A stretch of DNA of 64,000 nt, from positions 174,899-238,898 of the forward strand of contig JAVTVY010047922.1 in NCBI GenBank assembly GCA_036873755.1, written 5' to 3'. This DNA is from Hanleya hanleyi. Lineage: Eukaryota > Mollusca > Polyplacophora > Lepidopleurida > Hanleyidae. Below, one piece after another: positions 49,052 to 60,280 of the stretch (the first letter of the stretch is position 1; each line of letters starts with the position of its first letter). Below the pieces are notes generated by a model. That model was not told where the DNA came from, did no database searches, and saw only the letters and a list, made by a program, of their open reading frames with translations. Position numbers and translations under genes: made by a program.

Positions 49052-49134
49052 GTATCCCAGCCAAGCTTTTATTGTAGCTGTTTATGTGAACATATTGAAT
49101 GGCATTGCCACATCCCTAGACCGGCTTGATTCCT
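49052..49134 (-). repeat. Structured element copy 12
   Basis: The minus strand reads AAGCCGGTCTAGGGATGTGG ... CACATAAACAGCTACAATAA, ending GCTTGGCTGGGATAC. The stem is ATGTG/CACAT, converting the usual terminal G-U pair to A-U. The 5' end is degraded. Confidence 0.75.
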
Positions 49135-49364
49135 TGTTGACCCTTTGCTAATTTGGATAAATAAGGGCAACCCCAACATGGCCGTTTTGCAACCTCCCTG
49201 TACCTGGAGATATCCCGAACACCACGAGAGACTATAATAATTTTCTGAATGATACGGTTACAACATGCCTCTGGGCTATACAACCGAAAATGACATGACC
49301 CCCAGAGGTTGGTTATACTGAGTGTACTAATACATCCACAGAACCACGACTGAGACTCAGATAT

Positions 49365-49420
49365 TCTTTAATGGACGACGGCTGAATAATGAATGACGGA
49401 CCAGACGCTTGTAATCGGAT
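49365..49420 (+). repeat. RT-element terminal block, solo
   Basis: TTTAATGGACGACGGCTGAA followed by GAATGACGGACCAGACGCTT matches the block at 13316-13370. Confidence 0.65.
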
Positions 49421-50524
49421 ATAACCTGACATTACTAATCCTTAGTCATGTTGACACCTTTGATGAAGTGAGCACGGCCCCTTGCATTGTTTGCCTCGAG
49501 TGTCTCTGGTAGTAAAATTGTAATTGGAGCCGCTAAAATCTTTTCTCACTACTGAGAAATGAGATTTTTGAGCGGATATTTCAAGTTCATTATCCAGCCT
49601 ACACAATTTTTGAGGTTGATGTCTTCTGCTGGTTCCTATTTATATCCGGATTGCAAGCATCAAAGATGGAAATAGGACAGAGGTTCGCTTGTCGAAACAA
49701 AGAGAAGATTACACGGTGACCACTCCTGGAACGCTGTTAGACATGAATGATTTTATGTATTGATCTGTCTACAGAACGACTGCTGTCGTATCATCCGGGA
49801 AAACTTGTGAGGATATGAAAGCGAAAGTCACGTAGATTTCCGTCCGATCAATACGTTAAGTGGCATTATTGCTCGCGTCTGGGAAATCGTTCAGCGGTGA
49901 TGTGTATGGCGCGGGGACGGGCCAGCATGGATAACTATTATAGGCATCGCTGAGTAGGGTGACCGGCCAGTAGGTAACAAACCATTAGCTTGTAATGAAG
50001 GATCGAAAACAGATAAAAACGGTCAGAAACATGATGGACTCAAACCAAGCTCATTTGTTTTACCGCCCCGCTGAGAAAACGACCATTACGGCAGGTCTCA
50101 CGGGAACAAATACTCTAGTAATGATACGGATCAAACATTCACGCCCCGTCCACCGAAACTCACATTTCTTTACTAACACTTCATCCTTTATTTACAACCA
50201 TTAAACTACTCCGTCTTCATAGCTATATGTTAAATCTTCCACGTGTCTTCTAGACAACATTAAGCACATGGGTGCATGTATTCCACGATTGAAGTGACCG
50301 TATATCGCACCAGACAATACGAATGCAGCTGCTGCCGTCTACATAGACCATCTGCGAGTATCATCGAACTGGGCCCAGAAGATAAACCGGAAGTGCTAGT
50401 TCTGTCAGATGATTGGTTAGCTGAGCCAAAATCGACAAAGAGGAAGTGGCAATCATATAATCTGATTGGATAGCTGGTATGCACGTCTCACAATGCTAGT
50501 AACCCCACTTCCACGTATAGTATT

Positions 50525-50720
50525 GAAATTCCTACGAAATAGGCTCCCATTTACAAATTGTCCGGTAGTCAGTGAGCGAGTCCATCCGAATCCTTTCGTC
50601 GGCAAAATAAGGAGAATCGTTGACATTAGAACCTTGATTTTTGACACGAACGTGCATTAGGGGGCTGTTACTAGCAAGTTCTGAGCTGACCTACTTTTGA
50701 TGAAAATTTGACCTACTTAG
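50525..50720 (-). repeat. Dispersed repeat, copy in minus orientation
   Basis: It contains the complement of CCTACTTCGTAGGA-adjacent sequence, AAAGGATTCGGATGGACTC, and AATCAAGGTTCTAATG. Copies in plus orientation lie at 52220-52400 and 54535-54705. Confidence 0.75.
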
Positions 50721-51290
50721 CTGACCTATAACACTACGCTTGAACCCCCAAGCCATCTAGGTGATCTATAACATTACGCTTGGACCCCCAAGTCATCTTC
50801 CTCGCCGTACTTCGTAGGTCCTGTGACGTTAGTCACGTATATATGAATAAAGACAATATCATGTATCTACATTGGGAATTTCGTCTCACGTACTTGTATT
50901 ATTCTATTAAATGGAATTTAATAATAATAATGTGTCTTACTTACACAGTTTGTAAGATTCTAATTCCACGTGCGCTGGTGGTAGGTACCCAAGCATTCAA
51001 AGGTGATCACATGAACATCAACAATAAAAAAACATCAACAATAAAAAAAAGCGAATACAGACATGGCAGTGTGACTAACGTCACAGGACCTACGAAGTAC
51101 AGTAGGCATTAGGACTCGAACGCGAACTGAACTCTTGGAAATCCCCACACCCAGTTGAAATCCTGCATATATTAAGATGGGCACTGCCCAAGTCAGAATC
51201 GCCAGTGATTTTCATCAAAAATCACCAGAAATTTTCATCAAAAGTAGGTCAGCTCAGAACTTGTTGGTAACAGTCTCCTAATGCGCCTTC
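50653..51290. mobile_element. Foldback element with nested inverted repeats
   Basis: The outer arms are GCATTAGGGGGCTGTTACTA through TGACCTACTTTTGATGAAAA (left) and its inverse ending CTCCTAATGC (right, ~51225-51287). A second, inner pair is GTACTTCGTAGGTCCTGTGA (50806) and its inverse near 51075-51100. No coding frame is convincing. Confidence 0.65.
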
Positions 51291-51788
51291 ATTCCAAAAT
51301 AAATAACACTCGCCGATTTAATTTTACAATTTTCTAATTAAAGGAAACAGATTGAATAATATAGGTTCAGTAGATTTCAAGCTTTACGTGTGAAAATACA
51401 TTTACATCTCTTTAATGGTTTTCAGTGCCCTTGTACAGGATCAAAACAACTTTTTGAATCACATTATTTTCCCAACAATACGACAATTTTTTATATATAT
51501 CACTATAGTAGAAAGGTAGCATTTATGTAGTTTACGGTAATTCAACTCACGACCAACACCTTCTATGCACAAGATAATAATGATTCTATGTCATTCTCCT
51601 GAGTATAACCGGTACAAAGACGAATAAATAGCATCTCTACATCACGTTGTTATCTAGATATATGAGACAACACATTTTGGGCATCGGCAATCTGATGAAT
51701 GTACTATTCCGGTTTTCTTATTTCACATTATATTCTATGGCGGTTGATCGGTGATTTTCTTCATTGATAAACGTTAAACCACCTAGCT
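51075..51788 (+). repeat. Direct repeat block, copy 1
   Basis: 51296-51788 (from AAATAACACTCGCCGATTTA to AACGTTAAACCACCT) recurs at 52948-53428 with few changes. The preceding GTGACTAACGTCACAGGACC block at 51075 also recurs, at 52661. Confidence 0.85.
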
Positions 51789-52219
51789 TTAACTAATTCT
51801 GCTAGGCTGTCTTCATTCAGACTGTACAGCCTACACAGTCCACAGAAAATACACCGCACATTCTTGTACTCCCAGCCTGATCACATTTGATGGCAAGTTT
51901 AGCGGGCAGTTTAATGTCTAAGCTAGGAAATGTTCCAGGATAGTTGACAGGACACCGACCACTGTAATTTGATGTGACAAGCAGCAGAGTAGAAACCAGC
52001 CTTATCTCAGTGGGCTTGGATATAAATCACTGTTAAAAACCACAAGGCTCGATAGAGCCTCTCTCTGTGTTTGTTCCAAGGACAAGCCTTAATGACTTTT
52101 AAATCCACTGATAAGGCTTCATGGTCATAAAAGGAACATGATACTGTTAAAGGCCACATGGATGGTATGTATCTATTACAATATACTGAAGTGTTAATTA
52201 TAAATCTAATTTTAATCAG

Positions 52220-52400
52220 AATTATTTCAGATCAGAACTTGCTGGTAACAATGCCCTAATGCACGTTCATGCCAAAAATCAAGGTTCTAATGTCAACGGT
52301 TCTCCTTATTTTGCCGACGAAAGGATTCAGATGGACTGACTCACTCACTCATTACCGGACAATTTGCGATCTGTAGCCTACTTCGTAGGAAAATACTGTA
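52220..52400 (+). repeat. Dispersed repeat copy
   Basis: Reads CAGAACTTGCTGGTAACA, CACGTTCATGCCAAAAATCA, and CCTACTTCGTAGGAAAATAC. Shared with 54535-54705, and inversely with 50525-50720. Confidence 0.8.
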
Positions 52401-52660
52401 CCATCGGATATTCACTCGTGGTTCGAAGATGTTCTTGGTCTCAATGCAGTCAGAATATAACTTCTCGCCCGACTATACCAAATCTTCTCACCACCAGCTC
52501 ATATGTTATTGCTTAGTTGCATTAAATTACACAAGGGAGGCACCATATCGAGTACTGTCTCCTTGGCCATACCTCCTATGTATGTAATGAGGAAGCATAT
52601 GGAGAAGTGTATAGGCGTGTAGCCGTTTAAATTTCCAGTATTTATCGAGCTTGCACATGA

Positions 52661-53428
52661 GCAGTGTGACTAACGTCACAGGACCTACGAAGTACAGTAG
52701 GCATTAGGACTCGATCGTATTTTCATTGAGATATGATGTGACCCTCCCCTACGGTACGTTTCATCATAATATGGTACATGTACAACCTTCCATAACAGCC
52801 ACAGGTTCTCTTCATAACATGCCTTTTGTGAGATTGAGCAAGATTATATTCTGGGTATTTATATATTTACATCGATGTGTTCGTGCCACAAAAAATGAAA
52901 GTATATTGGTGAATGTTCTGGTCATTTAGTGATTCGGCCCTGGTACAAATAAATAACGATCGCCGATTTAATTTTACAATTTGTTAATTAAAGGAAACAG
53001 ATTGAATAATATAGGTTCAGTAGATTTCAAGCTTCACGTGTGAAAATACATTTACATCTGTTTAATGGTTTTCAGTGCCCTTGTACAGGATCAAAACAAC
53101 TTTTTGAATCACATTATTTTCCCAACAATACAACAGATTTTTATTTATAGTACTATAGTAGAAAGGTAGCATTTATGTAGTTTACGGTAATTCAACTCCA
53201 GACCAACACCTTCTATGCACAAGATTCTATGTCATTCTCCTGAGCATAACCGGTACAAAGAGGAATAAATAGCGTCTCTACATCACGTTGTCATCTAGAT
53301 ATATGAGACAACACATTTTGGGCATCGGCAATCTGATGAATGTACTATTCCGGTCTTCTTGTTTCACATTATATTCTATGGCGGTTGATCGGTGATTTTC
53401 TTCATTGATAAACGTTAAACCACCTCAG
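52661..53428 (+). repeat. Direct repeat block, copy 2
   Basis: This is the second copy of the block at 51075-51788, with ~235 bp of unrelated sequence where copy 1 has ~175 bp. Confidence 0.8.
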
Positions 53429-54534
53429 CTTCGTTATGGAAACAGCGCTGATTGTTTGATATGGGCAGCCATTTATGTCAAAATTAGCAATTACAAAACC
53501 TAAAGCCAAACTCAGAAAAGACAGCATATCTTACAATGTCCACTGTAATCTTAAACGCATTTTATATTCCTGCAAATAAAAAAACATTAACTTTGAACAT
53601 ATACTCAAACCGAAAACAAACGGTACGATGTTCGAATACAAACTCAGAATGAAAAGCCTAGTTCTGGACGAATAGCCAGTCCGACACAGAGTGTGACCTA
53701 TTTGAAAAGGAAGAGTATAACTCAGAACGAACGAGCTGTTTCACAACGAACAACGTTCCTTCGGAAATTATTTCCGGAAATAATCGGGTCATTCCGAATG
53801 GTAGAAAGATATATGACGTGAAACTGGGCCACTATTTCGACTTCCGCTATTTCAGGTCGTGACCTCAAAATGAATGTGGTTATTTTTTGCCCCTAGGTTA
53901 AAGGGTACCAAAAGTTTTGAACTTCAGATATCAGACAAAAATGTTTACATGGACTTGCCATTCTCATCTTGTGAGACTCCTTACTATGAGTCGCTCATGC
54001 AAACGACAGCCACCCCCTCAAAATGTGGGGCAGAAGCAGATAGAGGCGCTCGAGTGGTCTCCCGTCTGCCGAGCGCCTCCTCGATTATAAAGTACGTTCT
54101 GAAAGAGGTCATTCGTTCTCTGATACGTTGTACGTGCTGAAATATACTGTTTGTTCTGAGTTCGCTTGTATTATCGTTTGGAGAGAGATGAAATATGCGT
54201 TTAAAGTTTGGATCCTTGTTTACAAAAGATGACATAAGCGTTTATACTGACGCTTTATATCGTTAGATACGTTTTCTGTTGTGAGTTAAGCTGTACAACC
54301 CGAGCTGGTAATTTTGACATACATGGCCGCCCATAGTTTGAGGGTATATGCAGTACTTAAGATTAACCTCAGGGCCATGTGCAATGGGACAGGGTATTTT
54401 TAGCTGTGGATAATTTGACCTGAATTTGAAGGCTCCAGCCTGGTGTGGCCAATGTGGAATAGGATACAGTTTACATACACAATGTATATCTAATATACTG
54501 AAGTGTTAATTATCAATCTAATTATAATCGGAAT

Positions 54535-54705
54535 TATTTCAGATGAGAACTTGATGGTAACAATGCCCTAATGCACGTTCATGCCAAAAATCAAGGTTCT
54601 AATGTTAACGGTTCTCCTTATTTTGCCGACGAAAGGATTCGGATGGACTCACTCATTACCGGACAATTTGCGATCTGTAGCCTACTTCGTAGGAATAGTA
54701 TAAAA
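54535..54705 (+). repeat. Dispersed repeat copy next to exon 2
   Basis: Same family as 52220-52400. It ends ~80 bp before the exon 2 acceptor. Confidence 0.8.
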
Positions 54706-54785
54706 CAAGTCACCATGTCTGAACCGCTATACGGCATGTTGGACTACAATTCTCAGTTTTGTTGAAATATGGCTTTATATTTCAG

Positions 54786-54941
54786 GCCAGTTAAAAGTAT
54801 TACTACGCAGACTGGGTAACAGTGACGTCGCTCTACGACCTGATTACTGGGAAGCCGTAAAAGAGTTACAATTAGCTGCCGAGCAAATAAGCGATTCTGC
54901 GATTCCATATATCGCCAAAAACGCACCAGCATATTATGAAA
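54786..54941 (+). CDS. Exon 2 of spliced gene for a secreted protein
   Basis: A pyrimidine-rich acceptor, TTATATTTCAG, precedes 54786, and donor AAA/GTAAGT follows 54941. The 156-nt exon is open only in the phase set by exon 1. It completes Gly71 and reads GQLKVLLRRLGNSDVALRPD, then a probable helix WEAVKELQLAAEQISD and IAKNAPAYYE. It ends in phase 1, so the exon is symmetric (1-1) and could be skipped without a frameshift. No Cys is present. No third exon was found before 64000. The family is unrecognised, but the exon signals are good. Confidence 0.65.
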
Positions 54942-55260
54942 GTAAGTACATGTATAAGTATGTAAATTACTTTGTTCTTTCACAGCCAACTAGTCTTTTT
55001 ACTTCCTTCCAGGCATGCTTTTCAGCATTGCTGTGTTTTCCTGGATATGAGAGTGAATTATAATACGCTTTCCCCGTGTCTGGGAACGAAACGTATTGGG
55101 AAATCTCCAAAGCGTCTAATTGCTCGTTCATTAAATTTGGTGGTGAAAGGATATTATCCTGTAAGCTAATAGCGTCCTTTCACAATCAAATTGTGAACGG
55201 CAACGAGACGCTTTGGAGATTTTAAAATGCCTGGTTTGTCGTTTCATATGAGTTGTCGAC

Positions 55261-55490
55261 GTTTGAGCACCATATGCGTTTTAGGATTTGTATGGTGTTC
55301 AGTGACACAATCACAATGAATGTGATTCAGATACATCATATTCTAGAAAACTGGCATGCCAAATTATGTTATTAAAATAATTTCTTTAAACCATGATGAC
55401 AAGAACATCACATGTTTTGCTGGTATTCATAAAGGCTACTGATCGCTTCTGTCTTGCAAGAAAAATCTTCATTTTGGGCTCTCTTGGATT
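55261..55490 (+). repeat. Structured element copy 13 (partial) plus tail
   Basis: TTTGAGCACCATATG pairs with TATGGTGTTC, a longer version of the internal stem. CACAATGAATGTGATTCAGA then ends the motif at ~55336. A tail block (ATCGCTTCTGTCTTGCAAGA, ~55441) follows in the order seen at 13142 and 20053. Confidence 0.55.
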
Positions 55491-55819
55491 TCTGGCGTTA
55501 ACACGACAGTCCCGATATCAACCTGTAACCATCTCGGTCATCTATACGCGGTAAGACTGACCCTGGGATCGTGTGTATTCATGTTCAGCCTACTTTCGGC
55601 AACTGCAGGAGGGAATTTTCATAAATCAATACCACGTGACTTCGTCAGCCAATCAGCTAAAGTCTACCGACGTAACCCCAACTTAACTCGCCATTTTTTC
55701 GAGTCATGTGATGAACTAAATGTTCAAAATTTCAGATCCACCACACCAGTAGTAGTAAAAGCGCAAATTGAGTCCGATTTATGCAAATGAGATGAATTTG
55801 TGGAGCAAGTGTGGAGCTC

Positions 55820-55905
55820 TCAGCCAATCAGAAGCGAGTATTTCAAATCTGTCACAGAGCTCTCGTCCAATCAGAAGCGAGTATTTCAAATTGACCAAAA
55901 GGCTA
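55820..55905 (+). repeat. CCAAT-box repeat pair
   Basis: GAGCTCTC followed by CCAATCAGAAGCGAGTATTT occurs twice (about 55815 and 55857), and again at 58497-58570. Each unit carries a perfect CCAAT-type motif, CCAATCAG. Confidence 0.7.
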
Positions 55906-56039
55906 CCTCCAGCACAGGAGAGTTCCAATTTTTCCAGGTCAAAAATAGTTCCATGTATTCCTCCGCGGTGATGCGGTCATATCTGGCGGTGATTCGGTCT
56001 GGGGAAAAAGCTTCCGCGGAGAAAAAGTAGTCCCTAGAT

Positions 56040-57722
56040 AAAATGGTCCGATGGAGTCGAGTGAGGTATCAAAGTGAAGCTTATGTGAAGGGGCATCTAA
56101 TGGGTTGGGTGTGGGGTTGAAATATCGGCCTTCTGCGCATGCGCGGTGACCGAAGGGTATGAAAATAGCCTTTTTGGAGCTAGGGGAGCCCCTAGTGGAC
56201 CGATGGGGTCGAGTGAGGTATCAATGTGAAGCATTCATGAAGGGGCATCTAATGGACTGGGTGTGGGGTTGAAATAGCGGCCTTCTGCGCATGTGCGGTG
56301 GCCGAAGGGTATGAAAATAACCTTTTTGGAGCTAGGGGAGCCCCTAATGGTCCAATGGGGTCGAGTGAGGTATCAATGTGAAGCATTCATCAAGGGGCAT
56401 CTAATGGACTGGGTGTGGGGTTGACATATCGGCATTCTGCGCATGCGCGGTGGCCCAAGGGTATGGAAATAGACGTTTTGGGAGCTAGGGGAGCCACTAA
56501 TGGGCCGATGGAGTTCTATGAGGTATCCATGTGAAGCCTATGTGAAGGGGCATCCAGTCATGGGTGGGTGCATGTAAAATTTTTCCTGAAAAAAAAAAAA
56601 AAAAACGGAAAACGGACTTTATCGAAAAATTCGGGAAATTGCCTATATGGGGTATGGGGGATATATAGGTCGCCGGGCTTAACGGAGCTTGCCTATCAAT
56701 AGAGTTATCTGCCCCTAGTTCCAGGGTGGGTGTATGTAAAATTTTTCCTGAAAAAATACGGAACACGGACTTTATCCTAAATTACGTGAAAATGCCTATA
56801 TGGGGTATGGGAGGTATAGGATCAATGTTTGTCCCCCTGGGAAACCTACTTCTCCACATTTGCGGTATAGGTTGTGGGGTCTCGTTTTCTTAGTCTCGTC
56901 AAGACAAACATGATAGGAAGTGTCCCGTGTTTTTGAAAAAGTACGATATAGCCTCATATAGTCCCATACTGGGGTATAGGACCGATGTTTGTCCCCCTGG
57001 GAAACGTACTTCTATACATTTGCGGTAGGGTTGTGGGGTCTCGTTGTACTCGTCTCGTCATTTAGAACATGATAGGAAGTGTCCCCGTGCGAATCGGTGA
57101 AATTTTTGAAAAAGTACGATATAGCCCCATATAGACATATATATATATAAATATATATTCCCATACTGGAGTATAGGTTCAATGTTTATCCTACTGGGAA
57201 ACCTACTTCTCCACATTTGCGGTAGGGTTGTGGGGTCTCGTTTTTCACGTCTCGTCATGTAAAACATGATAGGAAGTGTTTTGGAGCGAATCGGTGAAAT
57301 TTTTGAAAAAAGCCACCAAGGCCTGGGTAGGCCCATAGGCCTATACTGCATGGCTATGGGTGTATAGGGCCATACGGGGTGGACATGTTGGAGTCTAGGT
57401 GGGCCCCTAATGATCCTATGATGTCGTATGAGGTCATATTTTGAAGCTCTCGTGAAGGAGCATCCCACTGGGCTAATGGTTCGTCCGTGTTTAATGGTCT
57501 GCGCATGCGCAGTCTGGCCGTAGTAGAGAAACCAGGCATTTTGGGGGGTATGTAGGGATGTGTTTGGGTTAGAGATGGGCTATTCATGGTTCGAATGGGT
57601 CGTGTGAGGTATCAATGTGAAGCTTGTGTGGGTTAGAGTCAGAATGGTGTATTTTTAAGTGCATGTCGCGTTAATCTGCGCATGCGCAGTTGGTTGTAGT
57701 AAGTCAAGTGGCCATTTTGGGG
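56040..57722 (+). repeat. Diverged tandem repeat domain, ~150-200-bp units
   Basis: Units begin with GATGGGGTCGAGTGAGGTAT near 56050, 56201, 56353 and 56508 (period ~152 bp). They change gradually to units with GGTGTATGTAAAATTTTTCC (near 56563 and 56722), then units with CTACTTCTCCACATTTGCGG (near 56847, 57007 and 57206), then GTGAGGTATCAATGTGAAGC again near 57605. CTGCGCATGCGC recurs inside. Frames through it carry no recognisable domain. Confidence 0.8.
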
Positions 57723-58465
57723 CAGTGAAGGAAGGTATTTGGGGTCGAGATGGGCTATTCACGGTTCGAATGCGTCCTGGAAGGTGTCATCTTGTAGTTC
57801 TCGGGGTGTACATTCCGATTTGAGGGATGTTCGCGTCATCTGTGACGTCATCGGTGACGTCATCGGTACGAGTAGTAGCGAAAGTGGACATTTTCGGGCA
57901 GTACATGAAGGTATTTGGGATCGAGATGGGCTATTCACGGTTCGAATGCGTCCTCGAAGGTGTCATCTTGTAGTTCTCGGGGTGTACATTCCGATTTGAG
58001 GGATGTTCGCGTCATCTGTGACGTCATCGGTGACGTCATCGGTACGAGTAGTAGCGAAAGTGGCCATTTTCGGGCAGTACATGAAGGTATTTGGGGTCGA
58101 GATGGGCTATTCACGATTCGAATGCGTCCTCGAAGGTGTCATTTTGTAGTTCTCGGGGTGTAGACCTTGATTTGAGGGATGTTCGCGTCATCTGTGACGT
58201 CATCGGTGACGTCATCGGTACGAGTAGTAGCGAAAGTGGACATTTTCGGGCAGTACATGAAGGTATTTGGGATCGAGATGGGCTATTCACGGTTCGAATG
58301 CGTCCTCGAAGGTGTCATCTTGTAGTTCTCGGGGTGTACATTCCGATTTGAGGGATGTTCGCGTCATCTGTGACGTCATCGGTGACGTCATCGGTACGAG
58401 TAGCGAAAGTGGCCATTTTCGGGCAGTACATGAAGGTATTTGGGGTCGAGATGGTGCGGTAGGAA
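57723..58465 (+). repeat. 176-bp tandem repeat with paired CRE sites (4+ units)
   Basis: ATGGGCTATTCACG recurs at 57750, 57926, 58102 and 58278 (unit 176 bp; the last spacing is 173). Each unit has TGACGTCATCGG twice in a row, that is two perfect 8-bp CRE palindromes 12 bp apart. Since 176 is not a multiple of 3, the frames shift from unit to unit and are not genes. Related sequence flanks the zinc-finger genes at 61375-61590 and 62590-62825. Confidence 0.92.
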
Positions 58466-58469
58466 TATC

Positions 58470-58640
58470 ATTCTGCGCATGCGCAGACGCAATGCGGAGC
58501 TCTCGTCCAATCAGAAGCGAGTATTTCAAATCCGTCACAGAGCTCTCAGCCAATCAGAAGCGAGTATTTTGACCCGGTGCATTATGGGCCATATCCAAGA
58601 TGGCGGCACGTATGTTCAAGATGGCGGCACATCCGGTGTC
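58470..58640 (+). promoter_or_regulatory. Cluster of NRF1-, CCAAT- and YY1-type motifs
   Basis: CTGCGCATGCGCAG (NRF1-type palindrome) lies near 58472. Two CCAATCAG words lie near 58508 and 58551, and CAAGATGGCGGCAC (YY1-type) occurs twice near 58606 and 58617. These are typical of housekeeping promoters. No coding start was assigned downstream. Confidence 0.35.
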
Positions 58641-58739
58641 GAAAACTGGCCATTTCGTCGGGATGTGGTCACCTAGTGTCGAAAACTGGTCCTTGTATGG
58701 CTCCTGCTAGACGTTTTGATGCCATGATATAGACCGGAG

Positions 58740-59060
58740 AGAGAGAGAAAACAACAACAACAAGGATGACACATGAGGGAACAACAACAACAACAAGTTT
58801 TTTTTCATATAGTTTATTTTCCCCTCCATCATAACATACCCACGCTGGGGGAGCCGCGTTGGGTATGTTTACAATTCAAGAAAGACTCTTGTCCAATCAG
58901 AGACCGCCATTTGCATCTGTCCTGTTCCTGTCCGTTAGATGTATTCTTGTCCAATCAGAGGCCACCATTTGCAAGTTTCATATTCGTTCCTGTCCGTTAG
59001 ATGTATTCTCGGCTACTCTTGTCCAATCAGAAGTCGCCATTTCAGAAAGTTCCATCTTCG
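58740..59060 (+). repeat. ACA/AGAG microsatellites and CCAAT/octamer repeats
   Basis: GAGAGAGA and AACAACAACAAC tracts (58737-58797) precede three units of CTTGTCCAATCAGA plus GCCATTT or CACCATTT (near 58887, 58950 and 59016). The first unit also has the octamer ATTTGCAT. Confidence 0.65.
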
Positions 59061-59164
59061 GCCATGTTCGCTCTGAACCGTTTGTTCTAATCGTCATCGG
59101 GCAGGCCAGGATACCGTTGAGGCCACATATCCTCACATAGTTGTTTGTGCATTCTGAGTATCTA

Positions 59165-60104
59165 TCAGTGCATGGGTGAATACTTTCATCCGATGGGGAT
59201 GGTGGTCAGTTTAACCACGAAGAACGTAACATTGGTCACCCTCTCCACTTGCCATTTTGTGTTGGGGCGTTGTTGTTGGGCCCATTCCAAACTATCCACG
59301 CTGTCCAGTTCCTTCAGCATCGTCTCCAGTGACGCACGATGGATAATGGTGAAAGGCTGGTCAAACACCCGGGTATTATTGCTGGGATAAAAGTAACGGA
59401 GCTGGTCTGTCTCTTTATGGCGAAGAATGTATCCAAAAGTGAGATTTAACTTGAAGGCTGTATCTTGGTCGTTGAAGATGGCTTCCACGTAGCTACGTAG
59501 ATGGATGTTTTCTTCCAACCGGAAATTATAGAAGTCCAATATCGGGCGATGCCGATGAAAACAGTGTCGGATCATGTACCAATGGCGTCGATACATCTCA
59601 CGCACTGGATGATCTTCGGGTAAGAGATCGCTGGGAACATCCACCGCATCTTCCAGAAAAGGTTCGATGTTGTCAGGCGTATGACGCGAAACCGTAACGG
59701 TGGAGTCCGGCTGGAAATCCAGGCTCTTCTGAACTGTGGGTACAGGCGGGCTCTCCGTCATCACCCGTGGCGTTCGTCTCCCCGGGCTTATCTTCACTGG
59801 GTCTGACCTTTTGCGGCTCCTCTTCAGTAGGAAGTTGTCGCCCAAATCGTAGAGACGGGACATGAATCAAACGCTGATGCCGTCTTAACTGACTGCGTCG
59901 TTTGAAGAGTTGACCACATTCATAACATTGTTCCTTCGCACCCTCGTGGAGTGAGCGTTCGTGGCGCAGTAAAGCATCTTCCCGATTAAATGACCGTGCG
60001 CAGGTTATACAAGTATGTCGTGCACCGTTGTGGGCGGAGGCCTCGTGGCGTCGTAAATTGTTTAGAAGAGTAAATGACTTCTGGCAAGTTGTGCAAGTGA
60101 ACAT
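59165..60104 (-). pseudogene. ZnF-PolB-N-terminal-type gene, copy A (frameshifted)
   Basis: The minus-strand frame starts MFTCTTCQKSF and has three C2H2 fingers (C-X2-C-X12-H-X4-H) in residues ~4-84. A 5-bp deletion near 59758, seen against copies B and C, shifts the frame in the linker. The rest lies in another frame (59186-59760): REMYRRHWYMIRHCFHRHRP, LRSYVEAIFNDQ, LRYFYPSNNT and QRPNTKWQVERVTNVTFF. It stops right after PIG. The second part matches, from memory, the domain preceding the polymerase in C2H2-PolB proteins of animal selfish elements. It may be a DNA-binding or replication-initiation module. As it stands the gene is broken. Confidence 0.75.
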
Positions 60105-60147
60105 CTTGGTGGTGGACAGAGTGTCTGATGAAACGGCAAGGCCGCTT

Positions 60148-60184
60148 CCCTTTTATAGCACGCTAGCTGTTGATCTATTTTTAG
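60148..60184 (-). promoter_or_regulatory. Core promoter of copy A (MEF2 + TATA)
   Basis: On the minus strand CTAAAAATAG (60184-60175) is followed by TATAAAAGGG (60157-60148), ~44 bp upstream of the ATG. The same module precedes copies B and C. Confidence 0.65.
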
Positions 60185-60280
60185 CACACTCAGTTCAACT
60201 ACCTACCGGATGTAGGCTGTTTCTAATCGTCATCGGGCAGGCCAGGATACCGTTGAGGAAACATATCCTCAGATAATTGT

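Larger units (their letters stand above)
32157..54785 (+). other. ~22.6-kb intron of the secreted-protein gene
   Basis: This spans from donor GTGAGT (32157) to acceptor TTATATTTCAG (ends 54785). It holds the foldback, SINE, MITE-like and structured elements listed separately. In the stretches 32157-33285, 33488-36715, 38034-41150, 42346-43630, 46501-47150, 47248-49051, 49421-50520 and 53431-54540 no convincing exon or RNA gene was seen. Extra exons inside the intron cannot be excluded by eye. Confidence 0.55.

Noticed and set aside
51296..53428. LTR retrotransposon
   Set aside because: The direct repeats enclose only ~1.16 kb with no protease, RT or integrase sequence, and no primer-binding or polypurine tract was seen.
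57739..58572. Overlapping ~82-101-codon frames MGSRWAIHGSN... in the 176-bp repeats
   Set aside because: The 176-bp period is not divisible by 3, so each frame changes from unit to unit. They follow from repetition, not selection.
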